Positions 34,778 through 49,583 of a stretch of 64,000 nucleotides of DNA are shown piece after piece; the stretch's first letter is position 1; the number at the start of each line of letters is the position of its first letter. The DNA is from Oncomelania hupensis (taxonomy: Eukaryota; Mollusca; Gastropoda; Littorinimorpha; Pomatiopsidae): NCBI GenBank assembly GCA_036898135.1, contig CM072516.1:24279244-24343243 (forward strand). Reading direction: 5' to 3'. The translations under genes and the position numbers were made by a program. The notes beneath the pieces were generated by a model. That model ran no database searches. It was not told where the DNA came from and saw nothing but the letters and a program-made list of their open reading frames with translations.

Positions 34778-35449
34778 TTATCTGTGACATTAATTTTGTT
34801 CTTCTTTTTGATTTAGGTGGTTGACACACCAGGGCTGTTTGATGTAGCGAGTCAGGAAGATCCTAAACAGGCTGAAGTTATCCTGAAGGAAATTCTGCGA
34901 AGCGTGGCCCTCAGTCTGCCAGGTCCCCACGTGTTCTGTCTGCTGCTCAATGGTTCCGAACGCTACGATGCCAAAGTTTGGGAAAAGATCCGAAATATGT
35001 TTTCTGAGGACTTGACGCAATACATGATGATAGTGTTCACACATACACCGATTACTGGTAAACGATGCCTAGAAAACCTATTGAAAACAGCGGAAGGCAT
35101 GGATGTTCTCAATAATCTGTTCAAAGCAATAGATCACAGAGTAGTTGCCATTGAGAACGAGGGGGATGAGACATCGCGTAAGAAACAAGTAGATGGTCTG
35201 CTTGACATGGCTATCAAACTAAAAGTCAAAAACACTTCCAACAACCGACCGTTTTACACCAACGACTTGGTCAGCCATTGTCTGCAGCTGCTCCAGTCCG
35301 GTGGCTATGCCGACCGAACGCTGAACGACATCAAGCGCGATCTTCAGCAAAAAGATGGGAAAGCATTGGTAACTTTGACCACAAATGTGAAAGCACGCAC
35401 GGCCGCCCAGAAGACAAGATCTACTTTTGTATCATGTACCCTCCTTTGA
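20206..35449 (+). CDS. Macro domain–AIG1 GTPase fusion gene (5' exons missing)
   Basis: Four exons join in phase: 20206–21295, 21926–22084, 29575–29756 and 34817–35449, giving 687 residues plus a stop. Residues 1–240 are unassigned; residues about 243–416 form a macro domain; residues about 425–650 form an AIG1-type GTPase domain with P-loop GKTGSGKS (432–439) and G3 DTPG (480–483). Every junction has GT–AG. The macro domain lacks both asparagines of the usual NxxN ADP-ribose loop (here VVSAVDETM) and has SGSFEVP where SGxFGxP is usual. The G4 position reads FTHTP instead of THGD/TRGD. So both domains have altered ligand sites. Macro domains bind or remove ADP-ribose; AIG1 proteins are self-assembling GTPases. 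The first exon seen begins after a strong polypyrimidine acceptor, so upstream exons must exist. Alternative 3' splicing at 35369 cannot be excluded. Confidence 0.82.
21520..21830 (-). repeat. SINE family S2 copy in macro–AIG1 intron 1
   Basis: Shares TACTCACCCGTCTAGGACATG and CTTTAAAGTCCGT with 4030–4305 but lacks the tRNA-like head. It keeps a longer 3' body (AGCTCAAGAGCTGCTCAATAC … GCCGCCCAAGGCGC) and ends in an ATTTATTTA tail, so together the two copies outline the family. Confidence 0.72.
21926..22084 (+). CDS. Macro–AIG1 gene, exon finishing the macro domain
   Basis: Acceptor TGCTTTTCCAG, donor GCAA|GTAAGT. The in-phase join completes SSGSFEVPIDKSKKCYLDAI and the last strand SIKHIQFVDIKADRVSEL, matching the usual end of macro domains. 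This exon is too short to stand out by itself. Confidence 0.82.
22325..22402. repeat. (GT)n microsatellite in intron 2
   Basis: GTGTGTGTG tract with GGGTGTGGGTG interruptions. The rest of 22085–22549 is featureless. Confidence 0.9.
22551..23040 (-). pseudogene. CR1/L2-like LINE reverse transcriptase fragment
   Basis: On the minus strand it reads PVLKYNGKLITDPKVKAKEL, NLQFYSSF, then in another frame SNSITPCVLKEVASEVVPTL and IFGSSLRTSEVPSKWIEA. This is the start of RT in CR1-type LINEs, where an ITPxVLKELA block precedes the xVPxxWR block. It is short, frameshifted and has no ends. It is unrelated to LINE L. Confidence 0.7.
23469..24804 (+). pseudogene. LINE family L copy in intron 2
   Basis: Covers the linker before RT (KGKSAGVDSIPVELLQAGGE), RT blocks (GFRVGRSTIGQIFNLR, FVDFNKAFDRVWHA, GCLLSPTLFNIFLE) and most of the post-RT domain (LQRRIQSKKMRCYRRFLGIS). 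The catalytic pair reads FADG instead of FADD, and several frameshifts are present. It stops abruptly at about 24804, where inverted gypsy sequence begins. Confidence 0.85.
24805..25916 (-). pseudogene. Gypsy copy 2 integrase and C-terminal tail
   Basis: Pieces in several frames: CRSCDICQKTI (zinc-binding Cys pair), PLDLIGEI with the first catalytic Asp, ILTDFGTQF with the second, and NGFVEMFN where the glutamate lies. The DNA-binding end (MQWKGPYEVETVVGINDYKV and SNIYHANLLKLYVE) remains open in 25072–24791. The zinc-finger part is deleted or altered (about 25600 and 25970). Confidence 0.82.
26076..26868 (-). pseudogene. Gypsy copy 2 protease region
   Basis: Contains VLRDSGCSGVIFRED with the DSG active site and the following linker to integrase. 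Compared with copy 3, a stretch around LKKPLYDLM is deleted near 26420, leaving WLKMIGNID. It is open for 242 codons but has no intact continuation. Confidence 0.8.
26906..27897 (-). pseudogene. Gypsy copy 2 gag
   Basis: The start MADFWQKG lies at 27895 and the N-terminal coiled-coil part carries tandem EERELEAQRRQ repeats (about 27670–27790). The gag core LLYCYSFTEKSYRKRFRECR follows in 27388–26906. A frame change near 27490 separates the halves, and the CCHC knuckle is altered near 26920. Confidence 0.8.
28125..28300 (-). repeat. tRNA-derived SINE inserted in gypsy copy 2 leader
   Basis: On the minus strand: head GGATAGCTCAGTGGTCAGAGC (A box) and GTGGGTTCGAATCC (B box), body ending in a short TTTCTTT tail. 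ATGTA flanks it at 28120–28124 and 28301–28305, and the uninterrupted leader of copy 1 (GGCGATGTAGCTCC near 2190) shows the empty site. This is a clean, dated insertion. Confidence 0.9.
28381..28963 (-). repeat. LTR of gypsy copy 2
   Basis: Inner end TGTTACACTGG on the plus strand, outer end near AAACGTAAC. Primer-site-like GGGGATCAAGCCGCG sits beside it in element orientation. It is about 583 bp, close to the 580-bp LTR of copy 1 and shorter than the 635-bp LTR of copy 3. Confidence 0.82.
29006..29069. repeat. (GTA)n microsatellite
   Basis: About 20 uninterrupted TAG/GTA units. Confidence 0.95.
29125..29545. repeat. Family Y relic with TGACCTTGA motif
   Basis: GATGACCTTGACCTTGGG at 29141, then CATGACCTCTAATGCTCATG and TGATCAAATAAACT, shared with 51890–52090. 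The right part (TGTCACGGGAGGCTGGCCAC, ATTTCAAAGTATTAG) matches 7085–7240. It ends about 30 bp before the P-loop exon. Confidence 0.65.
29575..29756 (+). CDS. Macro–AIG1 gene, P-loop exon of the GTPase
   Basis: Acceptor TTTTTATTTCAG, donor ATCGAG|GTAGGT. It encodes LRLVLVGKTGSGKSYTGNSI, the AIG1/GIMAP G1 motif with the typical TGNSIL continuation, then the switch I region (SATHESKMETVVHGNWKIE). It starts in phase 1 and ends in phase 0, matching its neighbours. Confidence 0.88.
30442..30925. mobile_element. MITE with CAGTGGAGTCC inverted ends (pogo/Tigger-like) and TA duplication
   Basis: Left end CAGTGGAGTCC…TATAACGAA and right end, inverted, CAGTGGAGTCC…TATAACGAA, with TA on both sides (30440–30441, 30926–30927). 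The corresponding place in solo LTR A has no insert. CAGT ends followed by TATAACGA, and a TA target, resemble pogo/Tigger elements. A G14 run lies near the left end. It has no transposase frame. Confidence 0.8.
31164..31427 (-). repeat. LINE L 3' end, 5'-truncated insertion with 9-bp duplication
   Basis: The (ATCCT)n tail, then the 3' end of LINE L on the minus strand (RKLRWYGHVTRSSGL region, CGTAACCCGAAGGTCG). AGTGGGTCA occurs at 31155–31163 and 31428–31436. It is a typical dead-on-arrival LINE copy, inserted in solo LTR B. Confidence 0.88.
32149..32616 (+). repeat. tRNA-derived SINE (family S3), full length, (ATT)n tail
   Basis: Head with A box TGGCGCAGTGGATAAG and B box GCGGGTTCGATCCCCGC, body with CTCTGGGCACTCCGGTTTCC and ATCGCCGCGCTTTGAGC, and a long (ATT)n tail from 32540. 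Other copies: 40243–40514 (+, 3' part), 46822–47212 (-) and 61047–61256 (+, 3' part). Confidence 0.85.
33078..33575 (+). repeat. Family X copy, 3'-truncated
   Basis: GTGTGGGTGCCGGGGGTTTCTGTATAAATAG start immediately after solo LTR B. It stops at GAGTCCTGTTTCAACCA, where the next family X copy begins, so the two lie head to tail. Confidence 0.8.
33576..34199 (+). repeat. Family X copy
   Basis: Starts TCCCCTTGTTGGGGCCCCGGGG, has TATAAATAGTATCCCC and ends TGTAAGCAATGAATATCTAACTAAA. It belongs to the subtype with the longer GTTGTGGTC…TTTGCAGTCC 3' part. Confidence 0.82.
34555..34777. repeat. (AAT)n followed by (ATT)n: long self-complementary microsatellite
   Basis: About 140 bp of AAT units (with a few ATG/AAG variants) are followed by about 85 bp of ATT units. 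The two halves are complementary, so the DNA or RNA could form a long hairpin. It ends about 40 bp before the last exon of the macro–AIG1 gene. Confidence 0.95.
34817..35449 (+). CDS. Macro–AIG1 gene, last exon (G3 to C-terminus)
   Basis: Acceptor TTTTTGATTTAG. It opens with VVDTPGLFDVASQEDPKQAE, the AIG1 G3 motif, followed by LPGPHVFCLLLNGSERYDAKVWE, the AIG1 conserved box, FTHTPITGKRC at the G4 position and HRVVAIENEG at G5. The tail after about 35360 is less typical; GCATTG|GTAACT could be a donor, in which case the true C-terminus lies elsewhere. Confidence 0.86.
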   Translation: MVDTPGLFDVASQEDPKQAEVILKEILRSVALSLPGPHVFCLLLNGSERYDAKVWEKIRNMFSEDLTQYMMIVFTHTPITGKRCLENLLKTAEGMDVLNNLFKAIDHRVVAIENEGDETSRKKQVDGLLDMAIKLKVKNTSNNRPFYTNDLVSHCLQLLQSGGYADRTLNDIKRDLQQKDGKALVTLTTNVKARTAAQKTRSTFVSCTLL

Positions 35450-36250
35450 ACACTATTTTACAAGTGTTATCAGCCAACAGTTCATGCTGGTGGAGTAGGT
35501 GATCAGCAGCTCTGTAACAGTCGTGCTCTTTCTCTTTCTCCGCCCCCTCCCCAAACCCATCGCTCACACACATCCCAAATCAACAGACACACACCCACTC
35601 ACACACCCACCACACACGCCCACTCACACACACCTTCTGTACATAATTTCCATGAGCATTTTTCTTACGACACTGTTCTCGTTCACATAAAAAGTGTGTT
35701 TATTTTGCTACATGTCACCGTTTTGTTAGTGTTTAATAACTTAAAGTACCTTTGAGTAGTATAGTTTTCTGATAGAGCGAGAACCACGCAAAAAAGTCGC
35801 TTAGGCCGCAGTAAATGAGTGGCGAAATAACAGCTAAGCCAACAGCGGTTCTTATTGCCTCTAGCGTACCGTTAAAACATGACCTTGATGCTCAAGCAGC
35901 GCAGCGCCTCTACTCTTTCAGACGATAGCTTAAACCAAAGTCAAGTCCGTGCACGCATTCATTCCATCGCACTGACTTTCAGGTCATGTCATAGATGTAT
36001 AAGAGCCAGTTTTTTTTAACTGCAATTATTATTATTATTTATTCCCTCTTGTCCTGGGTGGCGCTTCTCTGCGGCTGCCCCGCTTTCGCTCAGAAAGCAA
36101 TCCGAACAAATATTATCTACAAATAAAAGAAAACATTTTAAAAGTCTCAAAACGTCTCACGGTAAAAATACAGATTTTGGGTTTATTTAATTACTTTATC
36201 AAGTGTACTAACCAATGTAAAAAACAAACAAACAAACAAACAAAAAACAA
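35450..36250. other. 3' flank of macro–AIG1 gene with SINE S2 relic
   Basis: Includes a CA-rich stretch (35570–35640), a diverged inverted S2 piece at about 35930–36005 (CCGTGCACGCATTCATTCC), and a CTTGTCCTGGGTGGCGCT block shared with 44425–44455. No clear AATAAA poly(A) signal is found within the first 250 bp after the stop. Confidence 0.5.
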
Positions 36251-36253
36251 ACA

Positions 36254-36812
36254 AACGGGGGTTTCAGTATAAATAGTATCCCCACTTTCTGGAAATTTAG
36301 TGCTTTAAATTCCCACTGTCGCTGTCTTTCTCATTTATTCTTTCTCATTCCTGCTCTGTTTTGTCAATCTGCTATACTATTTTCTTCTTCGCTAGACCAG
36401 TCACCTACCTTTTTTCTTGAAAACTCTTCCGGGACAAGACTCCTTATTTGTGTGTGAGGTCTGTTGGATCAGCTTGGGAATATTGGACGCTCTCTGCCAG
36501 GTGGTCACTAGGGTTTTCTATGATGTTATTATTTAGCAATGTAGACACTTTATATGTATGTGTTTTGTTGATAATTTATAATGATGTTTGTATTCTGTTT
36601 TTGTAAACGGGGGTTCGATAAATTAGAGTACAGCCTCAGCGTCCCCTGCGTGGGATGTCTTTATTGTAAAGTGACTGGCTGGTGGAGAGCTTTCAGTTTT
36701 ACCACTAGGGTTGTTTCAGCTGATCTTTTATGCGGAACAGGGGGTTGTCCGGTCCTGATTTGGCTCGGAAGAGTCCGCTGGACCTAAAGCAATAAGCATG
36801 TAATATAATATA
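36254..36812 (+). repeat. Family X copy, slightly 5'-truncated
   Basis: Starts GGGGGTTTCAGTATAAATAG right after (AAAC)n and ends GGACCTAAAGCAATAAGCATG, the subtype of the full-length copies at 18615 and 50026. Confidence 0.82.
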
Positions 36813-37026
36813 TATATATATAAACACATTTAGTTGATTTCCTCAATGCATGTAAGGTAGTAAACATAGTCTAGTATAAATCCACTATAACCATGTACTA
36901 CATACGCTTAAGAATGTATACAAAAATCAATCTATCCGAATAATATCAAGCAACACTCATTTTCAAAGAGTGTATTTGAATGACAACACTGTTCACGTTC
37001 ATGATGCTTAATCGTTAACTTAACAA

Positions 37027-37096
37027 CGAAGAAGAAGAAGAAGAAAAAGAAGAAGAAGAAGAAAAAGAAGAAGAAGAAGAAGAAGAAGAAGAAGAA
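37027..37096. repeat. (GAA)n microsatellite
   Basis: GAA units with two A-runs. Confidence 0.95.
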
Positions 37097-37269
37097 ATAT
37101 GTTTGCTAGATAATTTAAAAATCTGAGTTATCATTCTCACATGGCTTGAAGAGTGCTTTACTTGAGGGTGTATTTTTCTTTTGTGACCTTTGTACTGGGG
37201 ATGAGGCGAAAGATGGAATGTGATATTTCTGTCTTTAGTGGTCTCGAGTGGTGGGGGTGACTTAAGAGT

Positions 37270-38620
37270 TATGTGAGAGGTGGAGGGAGTTGTTGTTTGT
37301 TTTTGTTTTTTTATGTTTTTTATTGTGTATATTGTCTTCGATTCGTACTAAACAAGCTCATGATATACATGGATTAATATGATCCTATACTAAATAGAAC
37401 CATTTCAACATGCTATACGCTTTCGTTTGCAATGCAATGGCATTTACAAAACTTTGCATGCAATACAATATCGTTGTTTTTGTTTACAATACTGGATTCT
37501 GTTGCAGTGCAGTTGTTTACAATATGAATACTTGTTACAGTAGAAATAATTATGTAAATGTTTAGCAAATGGTATGTCATTCGTTTTGCTTTTAATATTG
37601 TTTTGCAATGACATTCCTTTCTTTTGCCCAGTTTTGTTTTTTGTTTTTTCGTGCGTGAAAATGCAATGTCATCATCTTGGAAAGTCTTTTGGAGAAAAAA
37701 AACCCACGAAACCCCATGTAGTAAAATGGAGTATAAAGAAACAAACCAATTCTGTTTGTTTTACGGTTCAATGTAATCGTCTTGATGCAAAGTGTAATGG
37801 TTTTGCTATCATTTGTCTTGTAAATTAACTATGTTCGCGATTCAATGTCATTGCTTTTTTTTTGTTTTCAATAAGATCTAGTTGTTTTTGTAATACAGCG
37901 TGTTTTGCTAACAATCTTGTAATAGTTGTATAAGGCTATGGCTCCGTTTTGCTTGCATTTTCTGTGTTTGTTGTGCAATGCAATGCCATTGGTTGCTTGC
38001 AATTGTATTTTTGGAATACTTTGTCAATGATAACTTGCCGGAATAAAACAAACAAACAAAAACCAAATCAGCCAAACCGTGGACTTGCTGCTGGCTTCAG
38101 TGCAAGATGTGGTGACTTCAAAAGGAATGCTACCGTGCATTGACCCCAATGAGGAACAGATAAGAATAAAAATATTGTTGTCCCTTACTTGTTATTGTTA
38201 TTCTTTCAGTTTGTAATTATTTTGCAAAGCAGCGTACTGATTTTGCTTTAAAAAATGTAATAGTTTTATGGCTTCAACGTGTATTTGTAAAAAAAAAAAA
38301 AAGAAAGCAATGTATTCGTATTGTTTCCATTTAATGTGATTTAACACGGCAATGTCATTGCGTTACATGCAATATTTAGTTGTTTAGAATCGCTAGTGCA
38401 ATACATAGCTGTCGTTTGCTTCAAAGATTTAATTGTTTTTGAAGAGCAAAGTCAATTGTTTACGTGCAGTGTTTTATTGTGCAATGCAATATCGTTGATT
38501 TGCTTAGAGTAATATTTTGTGATGCGGAGCAGCGTTATCTTTGCGCGCGTTGCTAATTTTTTTCATACAATGTCATAATTTAATGTCAAGTATATTTGAA
38601 CCCTAGGCACAATGCGAAAA
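37270..38620. repeat. A-T-rich tract with recurring CAATG/CATTG words
   Basis: Words such as GCAATGCAATGGCATT, CAATGTCATTGC, CAATGCCATTGG, GCAATGCAATATCGTTG and GCGGCAATGTCATTG-like strings return every 40–120 bp between runs of T and TTTTGTTT. The spacing is irregular, so this could be a decayed tandem repeat or a biased-composition tract. No gene is visible. Confidence 0.5.
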
Positions 38621-39335
38621 AACAAAACAAAAAGTGTGGGTGGGGGGTGTGTGGGGGGTGGGTGGGGGGGGGGGGGGGTCATTTACGCTAAGAGATGACT
38701 ATTGGCTTATATATACCTACTTTTTTATGTCTTAATATTTGCAAACTTTAAATCTAAACGTCGTGCTGTGCGTTCTAAAATTGCTTGTGCTATGAGCAGT
38801 AAACTTACGTGATTGAACTCCTTGGAATGCCTCATATAAATTGTAATAGGCACACAAAACTCAGTACACACGCTGACACATAAGCTTTATTTAATTTGCT
38901 TTCATAATTATAGTAATTCGCATGAAATATTATTGTTTATGTTCTGTGACAGACTTTAGTTAGCTTTAGCCTAATAATTCGATCTTATTTGCATTGATGG
39001 TGTAATGACGAGTTTATTAGAGTTATTAAAAGCACATTTATTTTTATATTAAATCGCACTTAAATTCAATTCACTGGTTGTCTTTTATTATTATTCGTAA
39101 GAGTAGACCGTTAGGCGGTTATAAGATTTTGCACATAAATATTTACGATCAGCAATTTCATGAAATCGATATCCGTTTTATTTCACGAATTTCTCTACTT
39201 CGAATAGCCTTTTCACTCTTCCTCCTCCCACCCCTCCTCCCACCGCCACCGCTCCTCACGAATTTGTCAACTTTAAATAACCATATCACTCTTCCCCCCC
39301 CCACCCCTTTCCCATCCTCCCGCCACTCCCCCTCC
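38621..39335. other. G-rich run, then featureless
   Basis: A GGGTGGGGGGTGTGTGGGG run (about 38637–38680) is followed by plain A-T-rich DNA and C-rich runs (39220–39335). No gene. Confidence 0.5.
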
Positions 39336-39892
39336 TGGGGGTACCGGTGATTTCTGTATAAATAGTATCCCCACTTTCTAAAAATGTAGTGCTTTAAATT
39401 CCCTCTGTCGGTGTCTTTCTCATTTGTTCTTTCTTATTCCTATTCTTTTCAATCAATATACTATACTATCTTCTTTAATAGACCAGTCACTTACCTTTTG
39501 TCTTGACTCTTCCAGAACTGCTCATTTGCGTATGAGGTCTGTTGGGTCAACTTGGGAATATTGGACGCTTTCTGCCAAGTGGTCACTTGGGCTTCCTTTG
39601 ATGTTATTATTTAGCAATGTAGGCATTTTATATGTATGTGTTTTGTTGATATTTTATCATGATGGGGTTCGACAAATTAGAGTTTAGCCTCAGAGTCCCC
39701 TGCGTGGGATGCCTTTATTGTAAAGTGACCGGCTGGTGGAGTGCCTTCAGTGTTACTGTTGGGGTTGTTTCAGCAGATATTTTATGCGGATCAGTGATGA
39801 GTCCTCTTTCAAACAAGTTGTGGACCTGATTTTGTGGTCCTTATTCGGCTCTTTGCAGTCCGTTGGACCCTGTAAGCAATGACTAACTAACT
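39336..39892 (+). repeat. Family X copy
   Basis: CTGGGGGTACCGGTGATTTC start, TATAAATAGTATCCCC, and TGTAAGCAATGACTAACTAAC end. Confidence 0.82.
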
Positions 39893-40242
39893 TTCACTCT
39901 TTCGGCAACAGCCTGCCGAATTCGTGTTATCGGCAAGCCATAGCAATATCACGAAAGCGGCATATCAGCTGCCGATTTCACGAATTCGTCAATTTATCGA
40001 TTTGTTAACGACATAAAATTATAGCCTAACTGTTCTATAAATGTTTGGAAGACTGAGAACGGCTGTGTGATTCCAATGCGTTATGGTTGTGGATGCGTGT
40101 CAAAGCTATTGTACTTCTCAGCAGTCTTGTACTGTGTTTGTGTGTATTGTTGTTCTCAATATTGTTTGATTTGTCACTCCACACACTGCATCCCATTGTT
40201 CACTGTGGGGACAATAAGTACGTCTTAAACCTCACAGCTGCT

Positions 40243-40514
40243 CACTGAAGGTTTTCTCCGGGTATTCCGGTTTCTCCACTCCCTTTAATGTTACTGGATT
40301 CAGTCTAAAATGTCAAAAATACAAATCGATTTCCTTTCCGATTTCTAACAGCGACTTGTTTTTACACCACATGTTAGAGTGATGAATGTGTGTTTGTTGT
40401 GTATGTAAGAGTGTCTGTAACATGTGTGCGTTGTATGTTGGTTACAGATCGCCGCTCTTTGAATCTGATTTAGGAATAAGGCGCGTATAGCATCCAATAT
40501 TATTATTATTTTAG
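40243..40514 (+). repeat. SINE family S3, 3' part
   Basis: CACTGAAGGTTTTCTCCGGG, ATCGCCGCTCTTTGAATCTG and a short (ATT)n tail match 32270–32560. The tRNA-like head is missing. The stretch 39893–40242 before it shows only short TTCACGAATTCGTCAA-type words. Confidence 0.75.
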
Positions 40515-40520
40515 TAGTAG

Positions 40521-41122
40521 TTAATTAGTTAGTTATTCATTGATTACAGGGTCCAGCGGACAGCAAAGAGCCGAATCAGGACTACAAAATCAAGACCACA
40601 ACTTGGCTGAATGAGGACTCACCGCTGATCCGCATAAAAGATCTGCTGAAACAACCCCAGTGGTAACACTGAAGGCACTCCAGCAGCCGGTCACTTTACA
40701 ATAAAGACATCCCACGCAGGGGACGCTGAGGCTATACTCTAATTTATGGAACCCCCGTTTACAAAACAAAATAGAATACTAACATCATTATAAAATATAA
40801 AATAAATAAAAATGCCCACATTGCTAAATAATAATATTATAGGAAGCCCCAGTGACCATTTGGTAGAAAGCGTCCAATATTCCCAAGCTGATACAACAGA
40901 CCTCACACACAAATGAGGAGTTTTGTCCCGAAAGAGTTTTCAAAAAAAAAAGGTAGGGGACTGGTCTAGCGAAGAAGAAAATAGTATACTAGGTTGATAA
41001 AACAGAGTAGGAATTAGAAAGAACAAAGGAGAAAGACAGCGACAGTGGGAATGTAAAGCATTAAATTTCCAGAAAGTGTGGATACTATTTATACAGAAAC
41101 CCCCGGCACCCCCACGGGTGCA
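40521..41122 (-). repeat. Family X copy
   Basis: Inverted relative to the copies above: GTTAGTTATTCATTGATTAC at the 3' end and CCCCGGCACCCCCACGGG at the 5' end. Confidence 0.82.
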
Positions 41123-41175
41123 GTAATAGTAGTAGTAGCAGAAAAGCATTGTTGTGGATGGGGCAAATAATCTTG

Positions 41176-41753
41176 GCCGGACTGCAAAGAGCCGAATCAG
41201 GACCACAAAATCAAGATCACAACTTCGCTGAAAGAGGACTCATCCCTAATCCGCATAAAAGATCTGCCGAAACAATCCTAGTGGTCACACTGAAGGCACT
41301 ATACCAGCCAGTCACTTTACAATAAAGACATCCCACGCAAGGGACACTGAGGCTATACTCTAATTTGTCGAACCCCCGTTTACAAAAACAAAATAGAATA
41401 CAAACATCATTATAAAATAATATCGAAACACATACATATAAAAAGCCTACATTGCCAAATAATAATATCATAGGAAGCCCCAGTTACCACCTGGCAGAAA
41501 GCGCCCAATATTCCCAAGCCGATCCATCAGACGTCTGGCACAAATGAGGAGTTTTGTCCCAAAGAGTTTTCCAAAAAAAAGGTAGGTGACTGGCCTAGCG
41601 AATTAGAAGAAGATAGTATTGTAGATTGATATAACAGAGTAGGAATGAGAAAGAACAAAGGAGAAAGACAGCGACAGTGGGAATTTAAAGCACTAAATTT
41701 CCAAAAAGGGGGGATACTATTTATACTGAAACCCCCGGCACCCCAACGGGGGT
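41176..41753 (-). repeat. Family X copy, 3'-truncated
   Basis: Starts within GACTGCAAAGAGCCG and ends at CCCCGGCACCCCAACGGGGG. With the previous copy it forms a head-to-tail pair on the minus strand. Confidence 0.82.
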
Positions 41754-42935
41754 ACAGTGGGAAATAACTAGAAGGGAATTTCAGTCATTTCCCAGAAATG
41801 CCTGACTTTTTCAGGCATTTCTGTAAATGGCTGATAAAAAGTTTTAGTAATTTTCGGATATGCCTGCTTTCTAAATTTGTAACATATACATTTAATTTTT
41901 AGTTCATTCTCTTTTGCCAACGTCGCTGTCATGTGTCTGTTTCTCACTGGATATCAATTAGTAGAATACGCACACATTACACAGAAAAAGGGTTGTCGAT
42001 GTCACTCTTCATGAATGTTGTCTGCACATAGCACATTTTCTCGCTTTCTCTCTCTCTTTCCCTCCCCCTCTCTCTCTCCCCCTCTCTCTCACACACACTC
42101 ATAAACACACACAGGCATGCACGCACCTATGCACAATAAATAAAAAAAGAGAAAGATACAATTACAAGATACAATTTAAAAAAATTCATCTCACTCTGAG
42201 AAATTAAAGCATGCTTTGCAGACAATTAAACCAAAACATCAGTCAATAGAAAGCGTTACAAGTTTGCTGTCATGTACACAGCTGATATTTCACATACTTT
42301 CTGGACATCTAGAAACAATTATTTCTCGTAAAGTTTATGTGCAAATAACGCGTTGAATAGTTCATTATAAGAGCGTCATGGTGTATATTTGTTGAATGTA
42401 TATAAGATCACATCAATCAATTCTAATCACAAATTAATTAATAATAATAAATTTAAAAACAATTAAGCGCAAAACTAAACTTAAAGCTTCCTCTAAGGTA
42501 TTGCACGCGCGCATAAACACACACACACATAAGCGTGTATTCATGGCAAAATGGGTACTTAGACAAAATGGGGTTCTGGAAAACTCTTGCTCATTATCTC
42601 ATGATGAATGGAAGGGTTGTTGCCCCTTTCAACATATGTTCAACTCACACTGTAATGTGCATGCTAAATCTCTCCTCTCTCTCTAAAGACACCTCGGTAG
42701 TTTCAGAGACAGATTGACAGGGGGCACTCCTGTGTGTGCTTAAAACACTCGGAGTTCGAAAATTTGTCAAAATGAGGACTTTCGTTAATAGTGAAAATAT
42801 GGTATCCTGCGGCATTTTCTTACAATTTCCAAAAGATTACAAAATGGGGTTAAAAAATGGCACCCCATTTATTTTCGGACCCCATTTTACAAGAGTGTTG
42901 GCAGATTGAAAACTTTATTTTGCCATGAATACTCG

Positions 42936-42994
<59 letters not shown>

Positions 42995-43814
42995 TCGCAA
43001 GGACAAATATTTTTAAACAAAATAATACAACATTATGAGATAAAACACATGAAAACATCGTAAGAAATAATAACAAGCATGGCATCTAAGTATTAAAACG
43101 GCATGTTCAAAGAGAAGTGCACAAAGGAACACCAAAACCCACACCCACATAATCGAAGATCTGAACATAAAGAATTCAAAATGAAGCAAGGATAAAAAAT
43201 AGTCTAAAGTTAAAAGTAAGCTTACTACATAGTGACACAAAATAATCATTATAAGTTATAAGTTAGTAGTAAAAACAAAATTTCATACCCATACCTATAA
43301 ATTTCTTTTATAAAACACCGTACCATTTAACTAAAAATGTAGAGGGGAAGTCATATTTTACACAGTAATATTGAGATTTGTGATTGCACACGTGAGTAAT
43401 TATTGAACAGACAAGTTAATAGACCAGTCCGTGTAGTGTGCCTTTCATACGCTTTTGTTGTTGGTTGTTATATAATACTACTACTACTACTATAACTGTG
43501 TGTATAATAATAAGCAATACTAAAATTATGCGTGTGTTTTTTGCAAGCATACTTCTCATACCATATAATTATCGCACAGCCGCCTACCACGTCGGTACTT
43601 GTATCAGCTACAGGCGTATCGATAAATATCAAGCATGATTGTACCCGCTCAGCTTTTTTTTTCTTTTTTTTTTTTTTGTCCAAACTATTTTGTTCGTGTT
43701 TAGCTGTTGTGAGGCTGTTGTGCAATGTCAACCCGCAATACGATATAAAGTCTTTTATTTGGAATATCTTGTCATGGAAATGTGATGAGCTTGTTTGCTC
43801 GCCAGGTATCACTG
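41754..43814. other. Intergenic: CT/CA microsatellites, otherwise featureless
   Basis: (CT)n and (CA)n runs occur at 42044–42110 and 42941–42993. GGGGTTCTGGAAAACTCTTG and similar plain sequence fill the rest. No gene is supported between the last family X copy and the end of the minus-strand AIG1 gene. Confidence 0.5.
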
Positions 43815-48866
<5,052 letters not shown>

Positions 48867-49426
48867 CGCCAATGTCTACGGTTGCTCAACCAACTGAGTG
48901 AGTGATTTCAAACACCTGCCACGATACCGAACTAACAATGTCAAATCTAGTGACCTACATACAGACATAAACCTGTCCTTTCAGTCCCACCTTGTTGGTT
49001 GGTTGTAATGCTGAAAAGTCAACAAGCAAAGCATCTGTTCATTTACTATACACAGCAAACCAAACACAGCTCACACTTTTTGTCAGAGATTACGAACCTT
49101 AATGAATTACTTTTAACAAGCGGGTTATGGCATGCGATGATACCTGTATGTGTTGTAATTGTTTTCTTACTATCAAATGAACTGAGCCTATTTACACTTG
49201 AACAAATTCACATGTATACAAACATTTATCTATAGACTACAAAGAAAATCTATCACGCCCAGAAAACCTACTTTTGTTCCCATTGTAATCCCTATAGTGT
49301 TTTACATTTATGTTATGTAGCATTGTACATCTCTTTAATTTAATCAGTCTCAGTATCTACTGTATAATAAATTTGAAAAACAACATGTGCAAAACTGTAG
49401 TACTATAAATTGCACCCATACGATTC
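48867..49426. other. 5' flank of the AIG1/GIMAP-like gene
   Basis: No obvious TATA box or CpG cluster. Plain A-T-rich DNA leads to the CT array. Confidence 0.45.
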
Positions 49427-49490
49427 TCTCTCTCTGTCTCTCTGTCTCTTTCTGTCTCTCTCTCTGTCTGTCTCTCTGTCTCTCTCTGTC

Positions 49491-49577
<87 letters not shown>
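49425..49577. repeat. (CT)n microsatellite
   Basis: CTGT-interrupted CT units becoming pure (CT)n from 49499. Confidence 0.97.
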
Positions 49578-49583
<6 letters not shown>

